A stretch of 40,356 nucleotides of DNA, taken from positions 1 through 40,356 of the forward strand of contig CANQPE010000010.1 in the NCBI GenBank assembly GCA_947625645.1, written 5' to 3'. The position numbers and the translations under genes were made by a program. Below are positions 9,513 to 19,141 of this stretch, piece by piece; position 1 is the stretch's first letter, and every line of letters begins with the position of its first letter. Under the pieces are notes generated by a model. The model was given only the letters and a program-made list of their open reading frames with translations, did not search any database and was not told the origin of the DNA. This DNA comes from an uncultured Clostridia bacterium. GTDB lineage: Bacteria > Bacillota > Clostridia > TANB77 > CAG-508.

Positions 9513-9932
9513 TCATTCCTCCCCTAAGGTACTTTCAAATTTTGCATGAAATTCCGGATTAACTTTTTTCAAATTGATTGGTTTTAATTCTCTGTTGGTA
9601 AAACAATGCTTTGTTTCTCCTGTAAGAACAACTTTCCCTGTTTTTTCATCTGTTACTACATACCCAACCACCATTCTTACGCCCGTATATTCTTTTGTAA
9701 ATGGCTGTATCCTTATGACATCTCCAAAAGTCACATGATGTTTATACTCTATCTGTATTCCTAATACGGGAATGGTAATGCCTTGTTCTTCCAAAGATGT
9801 AAATGGCATTTCTAATTGGTCTAACCAATAACACCTTGCTTCCTCTAAAAAACGAATATAATTTGAATGGTGTACAACCCCCATTTTGTCTGTTTCATAA
9901 TAATTTATTTTTCTTTTCATGACAACTCCCAT
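9513..9932 (-). CDS. Acyl-CoA thioesterase, 4HBT/YbgC-FadM type
   Basis: YYETDKMGVVHHSNYIRFLEEAR hot-dog motif. Confidence 0.88.
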   Translation of the reverse strand: MGVVMKRKINYYETDKMGVVHHSNYIRFLEEARCYWLDQLEMPFTSLEEQGITIPVLGIQIEYKHHVTFGDVIRIQPFTKEYTGVRMVVGYVVTDEKTGKVVLTGETKHCFTNRELKPINLKKVNPEFHAKFESTLGEE

Positions 9933-9953
9933 ATTTCTTCACATCCTTCTTCC

Positions 9954-9995
9954 TAAAAAAAGAACTAGATTGCTTGAAAAGGAGAATCTAGTTCA
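9954..9995 (-). terminator. Rho-independent terminator
   Basis: GAACTAGATT...AATCTAGTTC dyad, T run on the minus strand. Confidence 0.65.
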
Positions 9996-10093
9996 TAAAC
10001 AAAAAATAAAGCATATAAATATATGATTTATTAAATGCATTTTAGCAAAAAAATCCCAGCAAGTCAATAATATCGCTAAAATTTTTTTAATTT

Positions 10094-11602
10094 TTAGTGA
10101 ATATCATACACTTGTAAATTCTCAATCGCAGGGTCATATAAATTTTTCCCTTTAAAATCAAATCGAGAACCATGACAAGGGCAATCCCATGTCTTGTCCA
10201 CATCATTCCATGAAAGTAAACAGCCTAAGTGTGTACAGACAGGTTTCACCGCAAAAATCTTTCCTTGAGAATCTTTAAAAATTCCTACTTTTTCTCCATT
10301 AATTTGTACAATTCCTCCCGAGTTTAAGGCAATTTCATCAAAACTTAAATAGGATGGGTTTAATTTATCTAACACAATGGATTTTGCAGATTGTACCACC
10401 ATATTTTTAACTTCTCCTCTATTTTTTATTGGTTGCATACGTGTAGCTGAAAATACAAAAGCATATGGATTTTCTTTTTTACAAATCATGTCTGTCACAA
10501 TGTTAGCAGCTACATTGGAAGACGTCATGCCCCATTTTTGAAATCCTGTTCCTACATATAAATTGGGCATATAATGGCTATATATACCAATATATGGAAT
10601 TTTATCTAGTGTAATACAATCACGTGTATTCCAACGGTACAGTACTTCACTCTCTGGATAATACGTTTTTGCCACTTGTTCTAAAACGCCATAACTTGCT
10701 TCATAATTGCAATACGTGCCTGTTTTATGGTCAGCACCTCCAATGAGTAACAATTCTTTTCCATTGATACGTGCTGTTCTGAAAGAAAGTGTTGGTTCCC
10801 CTGCAGTTAGATACATGCCATCAAACAACGTTTTTTTGGTATCAACAGCAATTAAATAGGAAGAAGCTTGGTACATTTTTAAAAAATAAAACCCAGGAAC
10901 TTTTAAAAATGGATAGTGACAAGCAAGTACAACATATTTTGCATGAACTTCTCCTTCCTCTGTATAACAAACATATCCATCATTTGTTTGACGAATATCT
11001 GTCACTGTTGTATGTGTAAATATATCACAATTATCTGCTATGCAATCTACCAAACCATATACATATTTCAATGGATGAAACTGTGCTTGATGTTTAAACA
11101 CACAGCTTCCTAAAACCTCAAAGGGAAGCCCTACTTTTGTTGTAAATTCACAAGTGAAATTAAGTGACTGAACAGCCGAAACTTCATCATGAATGTTTTG
11201 AAGCTCTTCTGGTTTTGTTGTATAAATAAAACTATTTTGATATGAAAAATCACATGAAATATGTTCTGTGTCAATAATTTCTTTAATTGCTTCAATTGCT
11301 TTTTCATTTGCTTCTAAATATGCTCTAGCAAATGGAATTCCAAATTGTTCAATGAGATAATGATACAAAAGCCCATGCTGACTTGTAATTTTAGCAGTTG
11401 TGTGTCCTGTTGTTTTGCTCGCTATTTCATCTTTTTCTAAAACAGTAACTTGAAATCCCAGCTTTGTCAAATAATAAGCACACGAAATTCCAAAAATACC
11501 GCCACCTACAATGCAAACATCATACTGAGAAGCTCCTGAAAACTTAGGGAATTTATATGTTTTTTTGAAAGTATCTATCCATAAAGATTGCATTTTTATC
11601 AC
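10094..11602 (-). CDS. FAD-dependent oxidoreductase (DAO fold) fused to a C-terminal Rieske [2Fe-2S] domain, YhfW-like
   Basis: N-terminal CIVGGGIFGISCAYYL; C-terminal CTHLGCLLSW...CPCHGSRFD. Confidence 0.92.
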   Translation of the reverse strand: MIKMQSLWIDTFKKTYKFPKFSGASQYDVCIVGGGIFGISCAYYLTKLGFQVTVLEKDEIASKTTGHTTAKITSQHGLLYHYLIEQFGIPFARAYLEANEKAIEAIKEIIDTEHISCDFSYQNSFIYTTKPEELQNIHDEVSAVQSLNFTCEFTTKVGLPFEVLGSCVFKHQAQFHPLKYVYGLVDCIADNCDIFTHTTVTDIRQTNDGYVCYTEEGEVHAKYVVLACHYPFLKVPGFYFLKMYQASSYLIAVDTKKTLFDGMYLTAGEPTLSFRTARINGKELLLIGGADHKTGTYCNYEASYGVLEQVAKTYYPESEVLYRWNTRDCITLDKIPYIGIYSHYMPNLYVGTGFQKWGMTSSNVAANIVTDMICKKENPYAFVFSATRMQPIKNRGEVKNMVVQSAKSIVLDKLNPSYLSFDEIALNSGGIVQINGEKVGIFKDSQGKIFAVKPVCTHLGCLLSWNDVDKTWDCPCHGSRFDFKGKNLYDPAIENLQVYDIH

Positions 11603-11625
11603 CTCAAAAAAAGTATGCCCAAAAA

Positions 11626-11653
11626 TTGCAAAAATATAAAAAAGATGATATAA
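11626..11653 (+). promoter_or_regulatory. Putative sigma-A promoter for the M18 aminopeptidase
   Basis: TTGCAA - 16 nt - TATAAT. Confidence 0.6.
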
Positions 11654-11742
11654 TGACCAAGAACAAATTCGGTGCGAATAAGTTCCCTAGAAAATGCGTA
11701 AAATAGGAAGGAACAAAAAGTGAATCGACGCCTGAAAACAAT

Positions 11743-13176
11743 TTGTACCCAAGAAAGAAAGGAATGATGTTAAAAATGGGAGAAGAACTAAAAGAAAAAC
11801 TTGTTTTAAAAAGAGAAGATGGCTGGAAACACGTAGATGAAAAACAAAAAAAGGAAATTATGGAAGTATCAGATGGATACATGGCTTTTCTTAACCAAGC
11901 TAAAACAGAAAGAGAATTCATAAAAGCTGCTAAAAAATTAGCAGATGAACATGGATATACAGATATTATTCATAAAACAGAGTTAAAACCTGGAGATAAA
12001 GTATATTTTATTAATCGTGAAAAGAGTATGTATTTAGCAATTATAGGAGAAAATTCTATTGAAGAACATGGAATGCATATTATTGGTTCTCATGTAGATT
12101 CTCCAAGATTAGATTTAAAACCAAACCCTTTATGTGAAGAAGGTGGATTCGCCTATTTTAAAACGCATTACTATGGTGGTATTAAAAAATATCAATGGAC
12201 AACAATTCCGCTAAGTTTACATGGTGTTATCATAAAAACAAATGGAGAAAAAATAGAAATTAATATTGGAGAAAATGCAGATGACCCTATTTTTACAATA
12301 ACAGATTTATTGCCACACCTTGCCCAAGAACAAATGGAGAAAAAATTGAAAGAAGGAATTGAAGGAGAAAATCTAAAATTATTGATTGGTAGCATACCTG
12401 TAAATGATGATAAAGCACAAGAAAAAGTCAAATTAAACATTTTAAATTTACTAAACCAAACCTATGGCATTACAGAAGCTGATTTTTTGAGTGCAGAATT
12501 AGAACTTGTCCCAACTTTTAAAGCAAGGACCTTAGGATTTGACCAAAGCATGGTTGCTGGATATGGTCAAGATGATAAAGTTTGTGCCTATACTTCTCTA
12601 CGTGCTATGATGAATTTAGAAACAGTAAAAAATACTGCAGTTTGTATTTTATCTGATAAAGAAGAAATTGGAAGCATGGGAAATACAGGAATGGAATCCC
12701 ATATGTTTGACTTCTTCATTTCAGAAATTTTAAACAAACTCGGTATCAATAAGCCTAACCTTTTAGACAGAGTCTTTTGCTTATCCAAAATGTTGTCCTC
12801 AGATGTGGATGCCGGCTATGACCCTATTTATGCTTCTGTGTCAGATAGTTTAAATGCAGGCTATTTAGGAAGAGGTATTACCTTAAACAAATACACTGGT
12901 GCTAGAGGAAAATCTGGTGCATCTGATGCCAATGCAGAATATGTAGCATGGATTAGAAATGTATTAGAAAAAAATGATATTCCCTATCAAATTACAGAGT
13001 TAGGGAAAGTGGATATTGGCGGTGGCGGAACAATTGCCTATATTTTAGCCAATAAAGGAACAGATGTCATCGATTGCGGTGTTCCTGTACTTTCTATGCA
13101 TGCTCCATATGAGGTAACAAGTAAATATGACATTTATGCTGCTTGCAAAACATATGAAGCATTCTGGAAGGAATAA
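11743..13176 (+). CDS. M18 family (aspartyl-type) aminopeptidase; start may be 11764 or 11779
   Basis: IIGSHVDSPRLDLKPNPL...SDKEEIGSMGNTGMES...SMHAPYEVTSKYD. Confidence 0.93.
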   Translation: MYPRKKGMMLKMGEELKEKLVLKREDGWKHVDEKQKKEIMEVSDGYMAFLNQAKTEREFIKAAKKLADEHGYTDIIHKTELKPGDKVYFINREKSMYLAIIGENSIEEHGMHIIGSHVDSPRLDLKPNPLCEEGGFAYFKTHYYGGIKKYQWTTIPLSLHGVIIKTNGEKIEINIGENADDPIFTITDLLPHLAQEQMEKKLKEGIEGENLKLLIGSIPVNDDKAQEKVKLNILNLLNQTYGITEADFLSAELELVPTFKARTLGFDQSMVAGYGQDDKVCAYTSLRAMMNLETVKNTAVCILSDKEEIGSMGNTGMESHMFDFFISEILNKLGINKPNLLDRVFCLSKMLSSDVDAGYDPIYASVSDSLNAGYLGRGITLNKYTGARGKSGASDANAEYVAWIRNVLEKNDIPYQITELGKVDIGGGGTIAYILANKGTDVIDCGVPVLSMHAPYEVTSKYDIYAACKTYEAFWKE

Positions 13177-13177
13177 A

Positions 13178-13234
13178 AAAAAACTATGAAAAATTTTGAT
13201 GTATTTCAAATTTTTCATAGTTTTTTCATTTTAA
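13178..13234. terminator. Rho-independent terminator (bidirectional)
   Basis: AAAACTATGAAAAATTT...AAATTTTTCATAGTTTTTTC dyad. Confidence 0.75.
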
Positions 13235-13254
13235 TATCTGTTCTCCAATTTTTC

Positions 13255-13593
13255 TTACAATTCCATTAATTGTTCTAGAAATAAATTTAAGAATTTCAAT
13301 TTTGGTTCTGATAATTCACTAATTTTGCAAGATAATTCTACTTGAAGTTTTACATCCTCGTTCGTCATTAATTCATGAAAAACGACATTAGGCGCAATCC
13401 CTAAAATATTCATATAATTTACTAACGTTTCTAGTTTTACACCACTATTGCCATTTTCTAATCTAGAAATATACTTTTCAGAGATTTCTAACTTTTCAGC
13501 CATTTTATCTTGAGTCAAATGATGCCTTTTTCGATAATCCTTAAAAACTTTTCCAATAGAAGAATCGATATTTGACTTTGCCTCATTTCCCAT
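13255..13593 (-). CDS. XRE-family HTH transcriptional regulator
   Basis: FKDYRKRHHLTQDKMAEKLEISEKYISRLENGNSGVKLETL. Confidence 0.9.
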   Translation of the reverse strand: MGNEAKSNIDSSIGKVFKDYRKRHHLTQDKMAEKLEISEKYISRLENGNSGVKLETLVNYMNILGIAPNVVFHELMTNEDVKLQVELSCKISELSEPKLKFLNLFLEQLMEL

Positions 13594-13778
13594 AATGTAA
13601 CCTCCATCTTGAATAGTTTAATTAAGTATAGCAATTTCAGTCAAAATATAGAACAAACTGAGAATGCTACTCCTGCAAACAAATAAAAGCAAGAATATTA
13701 CATGTCATATTCGACAAAAATCGACACTCCTGGCAGATTTTATGTCGCACTATTAGTGATAACCAAAAAAGTGATGCG

Positions 13779-13997
13779 TTATTCATCATCACTTCTATTC
13801 TTTTGCAAATATCGATAAATGGTTTGCTCTATTTTTTTTAAAGCCTCATAATTTGTTAAAAAAATACCATCATGTCTATGTCTTACAGAACTTCTTATCA
13901 TTTTTATTTGCTGATTATATTCTCTTCTATAAATTTTTGCTAATTGTTTTTTGCCTAATCCCTTCTTCCATTTTTGGATGATTTCGTTATCGTCCAT
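13779..13997 (-). CDS. Small basic protein with HTH-like segment, unknown function
   Basis: MDDNEIIQKWKKGLGKKQLAKIYRREYNQQIKMIRSSVRHRHDG...; TGAGG RBS upstream of ATG at 13997. Confidence 0.5.
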   Translation of the reverse strand: MDDNEIIQKWKKGLGKKQLAKIYRREYNQQIKMIRSSVRHRHDGIFLTNYEALKKIEQTIYRYLQKNRSDDE

Positions 13998-14194
13998 ACT
14001 ACACCTCACTAGTAGTATGGACAAATTCAGATATATTATTTACAAAATAGAAAGTGTCTCTTATCCGACAAGCTCATACAATTTTAATGAATTGCTGACT
14101 TGCATAAAATTTCGTTATTTTATTATTGCAGTCTTTCATAAAAAACAAGCCATGCAAATACTGATTTTTCAACATTTGTATGACTTTTCCTATA

Positions 14195-14270
<76 letters not shown>

Positions 14271-14311
14271 ATATTCTAAAAAATATTGTAGCATATTTTT
14301 TTTCGTTTTGC

Positions 14312-14360
14312 AACAAAAAAAGAAATAGTTTCTTAAATTCACTTAAAACTATTTCTTTCC
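14312..14360 (-). terminator. Rho-independent terminator
   Basis: AGAAATAGTTT...AAACTATTTCT dyad plus T run on the minus strand. Confidence 0.65.
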
Positions 14361-14376
14361 TATATTATAAATTATT

Positions 14377-16104
14377 TTATTCTGTCACAACTTTTTCCAT
14401 TGCTTGTTTTAATTTTTCTAATTTTTCTTGTGCATCTTGTTCCGTTTTTCCTTTGATGCCCATATATATTTTTATTTTTGGTTCTGTTCCCGATGGGCGT
14501 ACACAGCACCAACTGTTATTTTCTAATTCATAATATAGCACATTTGATTTTGGTAAGCCTGTTTTTGATATCTCACCCGTTTGCATATTTTTTACATAAT
14601 CCATGTTGACATCCTTAAATGTTAAAACTTTCAATCCACCTATTTCCGTAATTTCTTTCTTTCTTGTTCTCGCCATCATGTCTTGAATTTCTTGTGCCCC
14701 TTGAACACCTTCTCTAACAATAGCAACTAACCCTTCTTTGTAATATCCATATTTTTCATACACATCAATCATGGCATCCCATAGAGTTTTTCCTTGTGCT
14801 TTTGCATAACAAGCCACTTCACAAAGTGCCATGACGGCTGCAATTCCGTCTTTGTCTCTTGCATAGTCTCCAATTAAACAACCATAACTTTCTTCAAACC
14901 CAAACACATATTTATTTTTTCCCGTTGCTTCTGCCTCCCTCATGACAGCCCCTATGTTTTTAAATCCTGTTAAAACTTCATAAATATCTAAGTGATACTG
15001 TTTTGCAATAGCAAAAGCTAGATTAGAAGAAACAATTGTTGTAATAAACATTCCATTTTCTGGTAATATCCCTTTTTCTTGCATTTGAGAAATTCGGTAC
15101 TCTGCAATGAGCAATGCTGACATATTTCCTGTATAATTCAAATATTCGCCTGTTTTACTATCTTTAGCAAATACACCTAATCTGTCTGCATCTGGGTCTG
15201 TTGCCAATACCACATCTGCATCTACTTTTTCTGCTAATTCTAATGCTAATTGAAACGCTTTTGGATCCTCTGGATTTGGATAATCCACTGTTGGGAAGTT
15301 CCCATCTGGGTCTTTTTGCTCTGGAACCACATATAAATTTTGTATCCCAATTTCTTTTAATAATCTTTCTGCTATTGTATTTCCCGTTCCATGTAATGGT
15401 GTATACACCACTTTTAATTGTTTTCCTTGTTCTTTGACAACATCAGGATTAAGCACTAATTTTTTAAGTGTTTCTAAATATTTATCATCCATTTTTGTAT
15501 CTATTGTTTGAAATAATCCTTGTTCTTGTGCTTGTGCTTTTGAAATCGTTTTTATTTCTGAATAACTCTTCACTGCTTTTACTTGCGCAATAATGTCTTT
15601 ATCTCTTGGGGCTACAATTTGTGCACCATCATCCCAATATACCTTATACCCATTATACTTTGGTGGATTATGGCTTGCTGTTATCATAACACCTGCTGTA
15701 CATTTTAATTCGCGAACAGCAAATGATAACTCTGGTACTGGTCTTAAAGCTTCAAATATATATGTTTTTATCCCATTGGCATTTAGAATTAGGGCTGTTT
15801 GTTCACTAAATTCTTTTGACATTTTTCTGGAATCATAGCTGATGGCAACACCTTTTTCCTGCGTCCCTTGCGCTAAAATGTAATTTGCCAAACCTTGCGT
15901 TGCTTTTCCTACGGTATATCGGTTCATACGATTGGTTCCTGCACCAATAATCCCTCTTAGTCCTGCAGTTCCAAATTCTAACTCTTGATAAAACCTGTCC
16001 TCAATTTCTGTTTCATTGTTTTGAATTGCTAATAATTCCTTTTTGGTCTCTTCATCAAATTCTGGGCTTTCGCACCACCTTTTGTATTCTTCTAAATAAT
16101 TCAT
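14377..16104 (-). CDS. Phospho-sugar mutase (phosphoglucomutase/phosphomannomutase family)
   Basis: 575 aa; ITASHNPPKYNGYKVYW phosphoserine loop, DPDADRLG metal loop, RPSGTEPKIKIY. Confidence 0.93.
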   Translation of the reverse strand: MNYLEEYKRWCESPEFDEETKKELLAIQNNETEIEDRFYQELEFGTAGLRGIIGAGTNRMNRYTVGKATQGLANYILAQGTQEKGVAISYDSRKMSKEFSEQTALILNANGIKTYIFEALRPVPELSFAVRELKCTAGVMITASHNPPKYNGYKVYWDDGAQIVAPRDKDIIAQVKAVKSYSEIKTISKAQAQEQGLFQTIDTKMDDKYLETLKKLVLNPDVVKEQGKQLKVVYTPLHGTGNTIAERLLKEIGIQNLYVVPEQKDPDGNFPTVDYPNPEDPKAFQLALELAEKVDADVVLATDPDADRLGVFAKDSKTGEYLNYTGNMSALLIAEYRISQMQEKGILPENGMFITTIVSSNLAFAIAKQYHLDIYEVLTGFKNIGAVMREAEATGKNKYVFGFEESYGCLIGDYARDKDGIAAVMALCEVACYAKAQGKTLWDAMIDVYEKYGYYKEGLVAIVREGVQGAQEIQDMMARTRKKEITEIGGLKVLTFKDVNMDYVKNMQTGEISKTGLPKSNVLYYELENNSWCCVRPSGTEPKIKIYMGIKGKTEQDAQEKLEKLKQAMEKVVTE

Positions 16105-16167
16105 TCTATTTCCTCCTTCTTATAACCTCATTATACTAAATAAGTTTTGAGTTGGCAAGCCTTCCCG

Positions 16168-16212
16168 TATAAAAAAGGAACTGAATTGTAACGCCTTTCA
16201 GTTCCCTTGTTT
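16168..16212 (-). terminator. Rho-independent terminator
   Basis: GGAACTGAA...TTCAGTTCC followed by TTTTTT on the minus strand. Confidence 0.75.
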
Positions 16213-16214
16213 AT

Positions 16215-17465
16215 TTAATCTAAATGATGAAATTGTTTATATAATTTTCGTGCTGTTTTTGGGCAATCCACCCCAGCACTGTCCGCATTTTTTACAGGTG
16301 CAAATTCTTCTTCTCTTTTTACTCTTAAAATTGCCATTTCGTCTACTTCGCCAAATGCATCAAATAGAAATGCTTCGAACTTGTACGCATTTGGTGTCTC
16401 TGGCACAATTCGATTTCCATCTTTATCAATATAAGTTGCTTTTTTATATGCTTTATGATATGGCAGTGGAGTTGCTCCCATTCTTTCTATGGCAGATACA
16501 TTAAACAAATTGCATAATATATGAGATTCTCCATATAAAAGTTCACCTTGCTCATCTCTTGCTTCGGCCATTTCATCTGTAATTTCTGTATATTCTATCA
16601 CATTTGGTTTTCCGTTTCTTTTGCAAAATACCCCTACTTTTTCTTTTGGGTTTGCTTTAACCACAGATTTACATGCTACAGTTACTTCTTTATCAATGGC
16701 AATTCCCATTAAAACAGGGTCTACCATTTTTACCAAACAGTTATCAACACCACCAATAAACACCCATTCAATTCCTAGTTGTTTCATTTTTTCTACCATG
16801 TGATTTTTGACAAGTGCTTCGTAAATTCCTCCATGTCCATCTGCTGCTAATTTAATTAACCCATCTTCTCCCCTTAAGATTTTTCCTTCTGTATCTATCA
16901 TTGGTAATTCCCCTTGATTGAAGAAAAATAGGTTTTTATCTTTTTGATACCCAAAATATCTATGTTTCTCAAAAAATTCTACTGTTTGCTTATTATTTTC
17001 TCTACTTGTCATAATAAACCATGGTATCATTCTATCGTATTTTTTGCCTTCTTCTTTTAAGCTATCACTTAATAATTCAAATAGTGATTTGTGAGAATCT
17101 AGTCCTATATCATATGTTCCTTTTGGTCCATCATGCCCTAATCTTGTTCCCTGACCTCCTGCCATTGTTACTGCTGCTAATTTTCCTTCTCGAATTGCTT
17201 TCTTCCCTATGTTTTCATAATATTTATAGTCATCATACAATTTATTCTTATCTAAATATTCCATTGGTGTAATTTGATCTTCTGATGGTACTATCTCTTT
17301 TTTAGTTGATTGATATAAAGAATGAATGAGTTCAAAATCAATCTTATCTATTTGTTCTAATAACTCTTTTTTCTTATTTTCATCTAATGTTTCATAACCA
17401 TTTAATAAATGTTCTTGATCGTATTTTTTTAATAGCGCCTGTATTTCTCCTAAATTTTTGTCCAT
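16215..17465 (-). CDS. UDPGP-family UDP-sugar (UDP-GlcNAc/UDP-Glc) pyrophosphorylase, eukaryotic-like type
   Basis: AAVTMAGGQGTRLGHDGPKGTYDIGL nucleotide-binding motif. Confidence 0.9.
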   Translation of the reverse strand: MDKNLGEIQALLKKYDQEHLLNGYETLDENKKKELLEQIDKIDFELIHSLYQSTKKEIVPSEDQITPMEYLDKNKLYDDYKYYENIGKKAIREGKLAAVTMAGGQGTRLGHDGPKGTYDIGLDSHKSLFELLSDSLKEEGKKYDRMIPWFIMTSRENNKQTVEFFEKHRYFGYQKDKNLFFFNQGELPMIDTEGKILRGEDGLIKLAADGHGGIYEALVKNHMVEKMKQLGIEWVFIGGVDNCLVKMVDPVLMGIAIDKEVTVACKSVVKANPKEKVGVFCKRNGKPNVIEYTEITDEMAEARDEQGELLYGESHILCNLFNVSAIERMGATPLPYHKAYKKATYIDKDGNRIVPETPNAYKFEAFLFDAFGEVDEMAILRVKREEEFAPVKNADSAGVDCPKTARKLYKQFHHLD

Positions 17466-17590
17466 TTAAATCTTCCTCTCTATTTTTTTGCTACTACATA
17501 CTATAACAAAAAATTTTCAAATTGTAAAGTGATTTTTAGAATATTTAATAATGACATTTTAGGAAAGGCTTGCTATCTCTTACTTTTGAA

Positions 17591-18061
17591 CTACATATCA
17601 ATTTTTCCAATGGTGTTTAAAATTGCACCATATTGTTTTACAATATTAGGCATTTCGTGTGCTACTTCTTGAACTTCATAACAATGAATTTTTGTTATTT
17701 TACTAGTATTTTCTTCTATTTGTTTATCCATTTTTTGTATATAGTTTTTGCTTCCTTTTATGAATACCGTTGTTGGAGTTTTATCTTCTTTTATTTTTTC
17801 TAATTTTTCTTTGGTTTGTTCACTCCACCCAATATCAATGATTTTTTGTTTTTCTTCTTCCTCTAAATGCGTGCTTGCTAATACTTTTTGAACTGTTTCT
17901 TCTAAATTATTTTCTGTTAAGATGATGATTTGATTTTTATTTTTGATTTCTTTTTCAATGTAAGGTATACTAATCATTTCAAAATGATAGTCACTTGCAT
18001 AAAAGGAACATAACTTCTCTACCTCCTTATTTTCTTTTGTATTCTCTATTTGATTCATCAT
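17591..18061 (-). CDS. Conserved-looking hypothetical protein (156 aa)
   Basis: Long ORF with no recognisable catalytic motif. Confidence 0.6.
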   Translation of the reverse strand: MMNQIENTKENKEVEKLCSFYASDYHFEMISIPYIEKEIKNKNQIIILTENNLEETVQKVLASTHLEEEEKQKIIDIGWSEQTKEKLEKIKEDKTPTTVFIKGSKNYIQKMDKQIEENTSKITKIHCYEVQEVAHEMPNIVKQYGAILNTIGKIDM

Positions 18062-18328
18062 ACTTTTCCCATCCTTTCAAACTTGAAAGCCTTTTCTTTT
18101 GAAGTTGTATTTTTTTGCACTTCCAAATTTTACCATTTTATTTTAAATATGTCAATAATATTTCAAATAAAATTCATCGTGTTTTTTCGACACGACAATT
18201 CGTCAAAATTTTTTTGTATAAAATTTTCTAATTTGGAAATCATTTAAGTAATGGATATTTTTTTCAAAAAAAGTATAGAACGGTAAAGTTTGAAAAACAT
18301 ACTTACCCTTTAGGAAGGATGGTAACAT

Positions 18329-18973
18329 ATGAAAAATTTGAAAATGATTTTGATTCTCGCTTTTTTATTATTTTTATACACAACACTTTGTGCCTTCTCT
18401 TATGCACAAACTACTTCTTCAGAAATTGTAGACAGTGTTTTACGTTTACATGTTTTAGCCAATAGTGACACTGCAGAAGACCAAACCTTAAAATACAAAG
18501 TAAGAGATTGTTTATTAGCCTATATGAATTCTTTATGCCAAAATGCTACCTCAAAAGCAGAAGCCATTCAAATTGCATCTGACCACATAGAAGATTTTAA
18601 GACTTTAGCACAACAAACAATTACGGAAAATGGATTTTCTTATAATGTAAATGTTCAAATTGGAAATTTTGAATTTCCTACCAAATCTTACGGAGACATT
18701 TCTCTTCCGGCAGGATATTATGATGCTTTACGCGTTACAATTGGTGAAGCAAAAGGGCAAAATTGGTGGTGTGTCATGTTCCCTCCTCTATGTTTTATTG
18801 ACGTCACTTCAGGTGTTGTTCCAGACGAATCTAAAGAGGATTTAAAAGAAACGATGAGTGAAGAAGATTTTGCCTTAATTTCAAAAAATGATTCTAACCG
18901 TAGTATTTCTTTTAAGTTTAAACTTCTTGAATTCTTTGGTAGCCATGGATTTGTCACTGCCAAAAATCAATAA
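18329..18973 (+). CDS. spoIIR: Stage II sporulation protein R
   Basis: Signal peptide then LRLHVLANSDTAEDQTLKYKVRD...QNWWCVMFPPLCFIDV. Confidence 0.95.
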   Translation: MKNLKMILILAFLLFLYTTLCAFSYAQTTSSEIVDSVLRLHVLANSDTAEDQTLKYKVRDCLLAYMNSLCQNATSKAEAIQIASDHIEDFKTLAQQTITENGFSYNVNVQIGNFEFPTKSYGDISLPAGYYDALRVTIGEAKGQNWWCVMFPPLCFIDVTSGVVPDESKEDLKETMSEEDFALISKNDSNRSISFKFKLLEFFGSHGFVTAKNQ

Positions 18974-18985
18974 AAATTTGTCACA

Positions 18986-19049
18986 GAAAACGAAATTAAG
19001 ATTTTCTAGCAATTTGCATCACATAGAAAATCTAGATTTCGTTTTTTTC
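18986..19049 (+). terminator. Rho-independent terminator of spoIIR
   Basis: AACGAAATTAAGATTTTCTA...TAGAAAATCTAGATTTCGTTTTTTT. Confidence 0.8.
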
Positions 19050-19141
19050 TTTCTCCTTTTGTTTGTAAATTTGAAAAACTATTGCATTTCTTTTTTGTTT
19101 ATGGTATATTTGAAGCACAATGAATGAGGGGGGTATTCTCG

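Noticed and set aside
11604-11921. Minus-strand 105-aa ORF
   Set aside because: Antisense to the M18 aminopeptidase promoter and 5' end; Phe/Ser-rich shadow.
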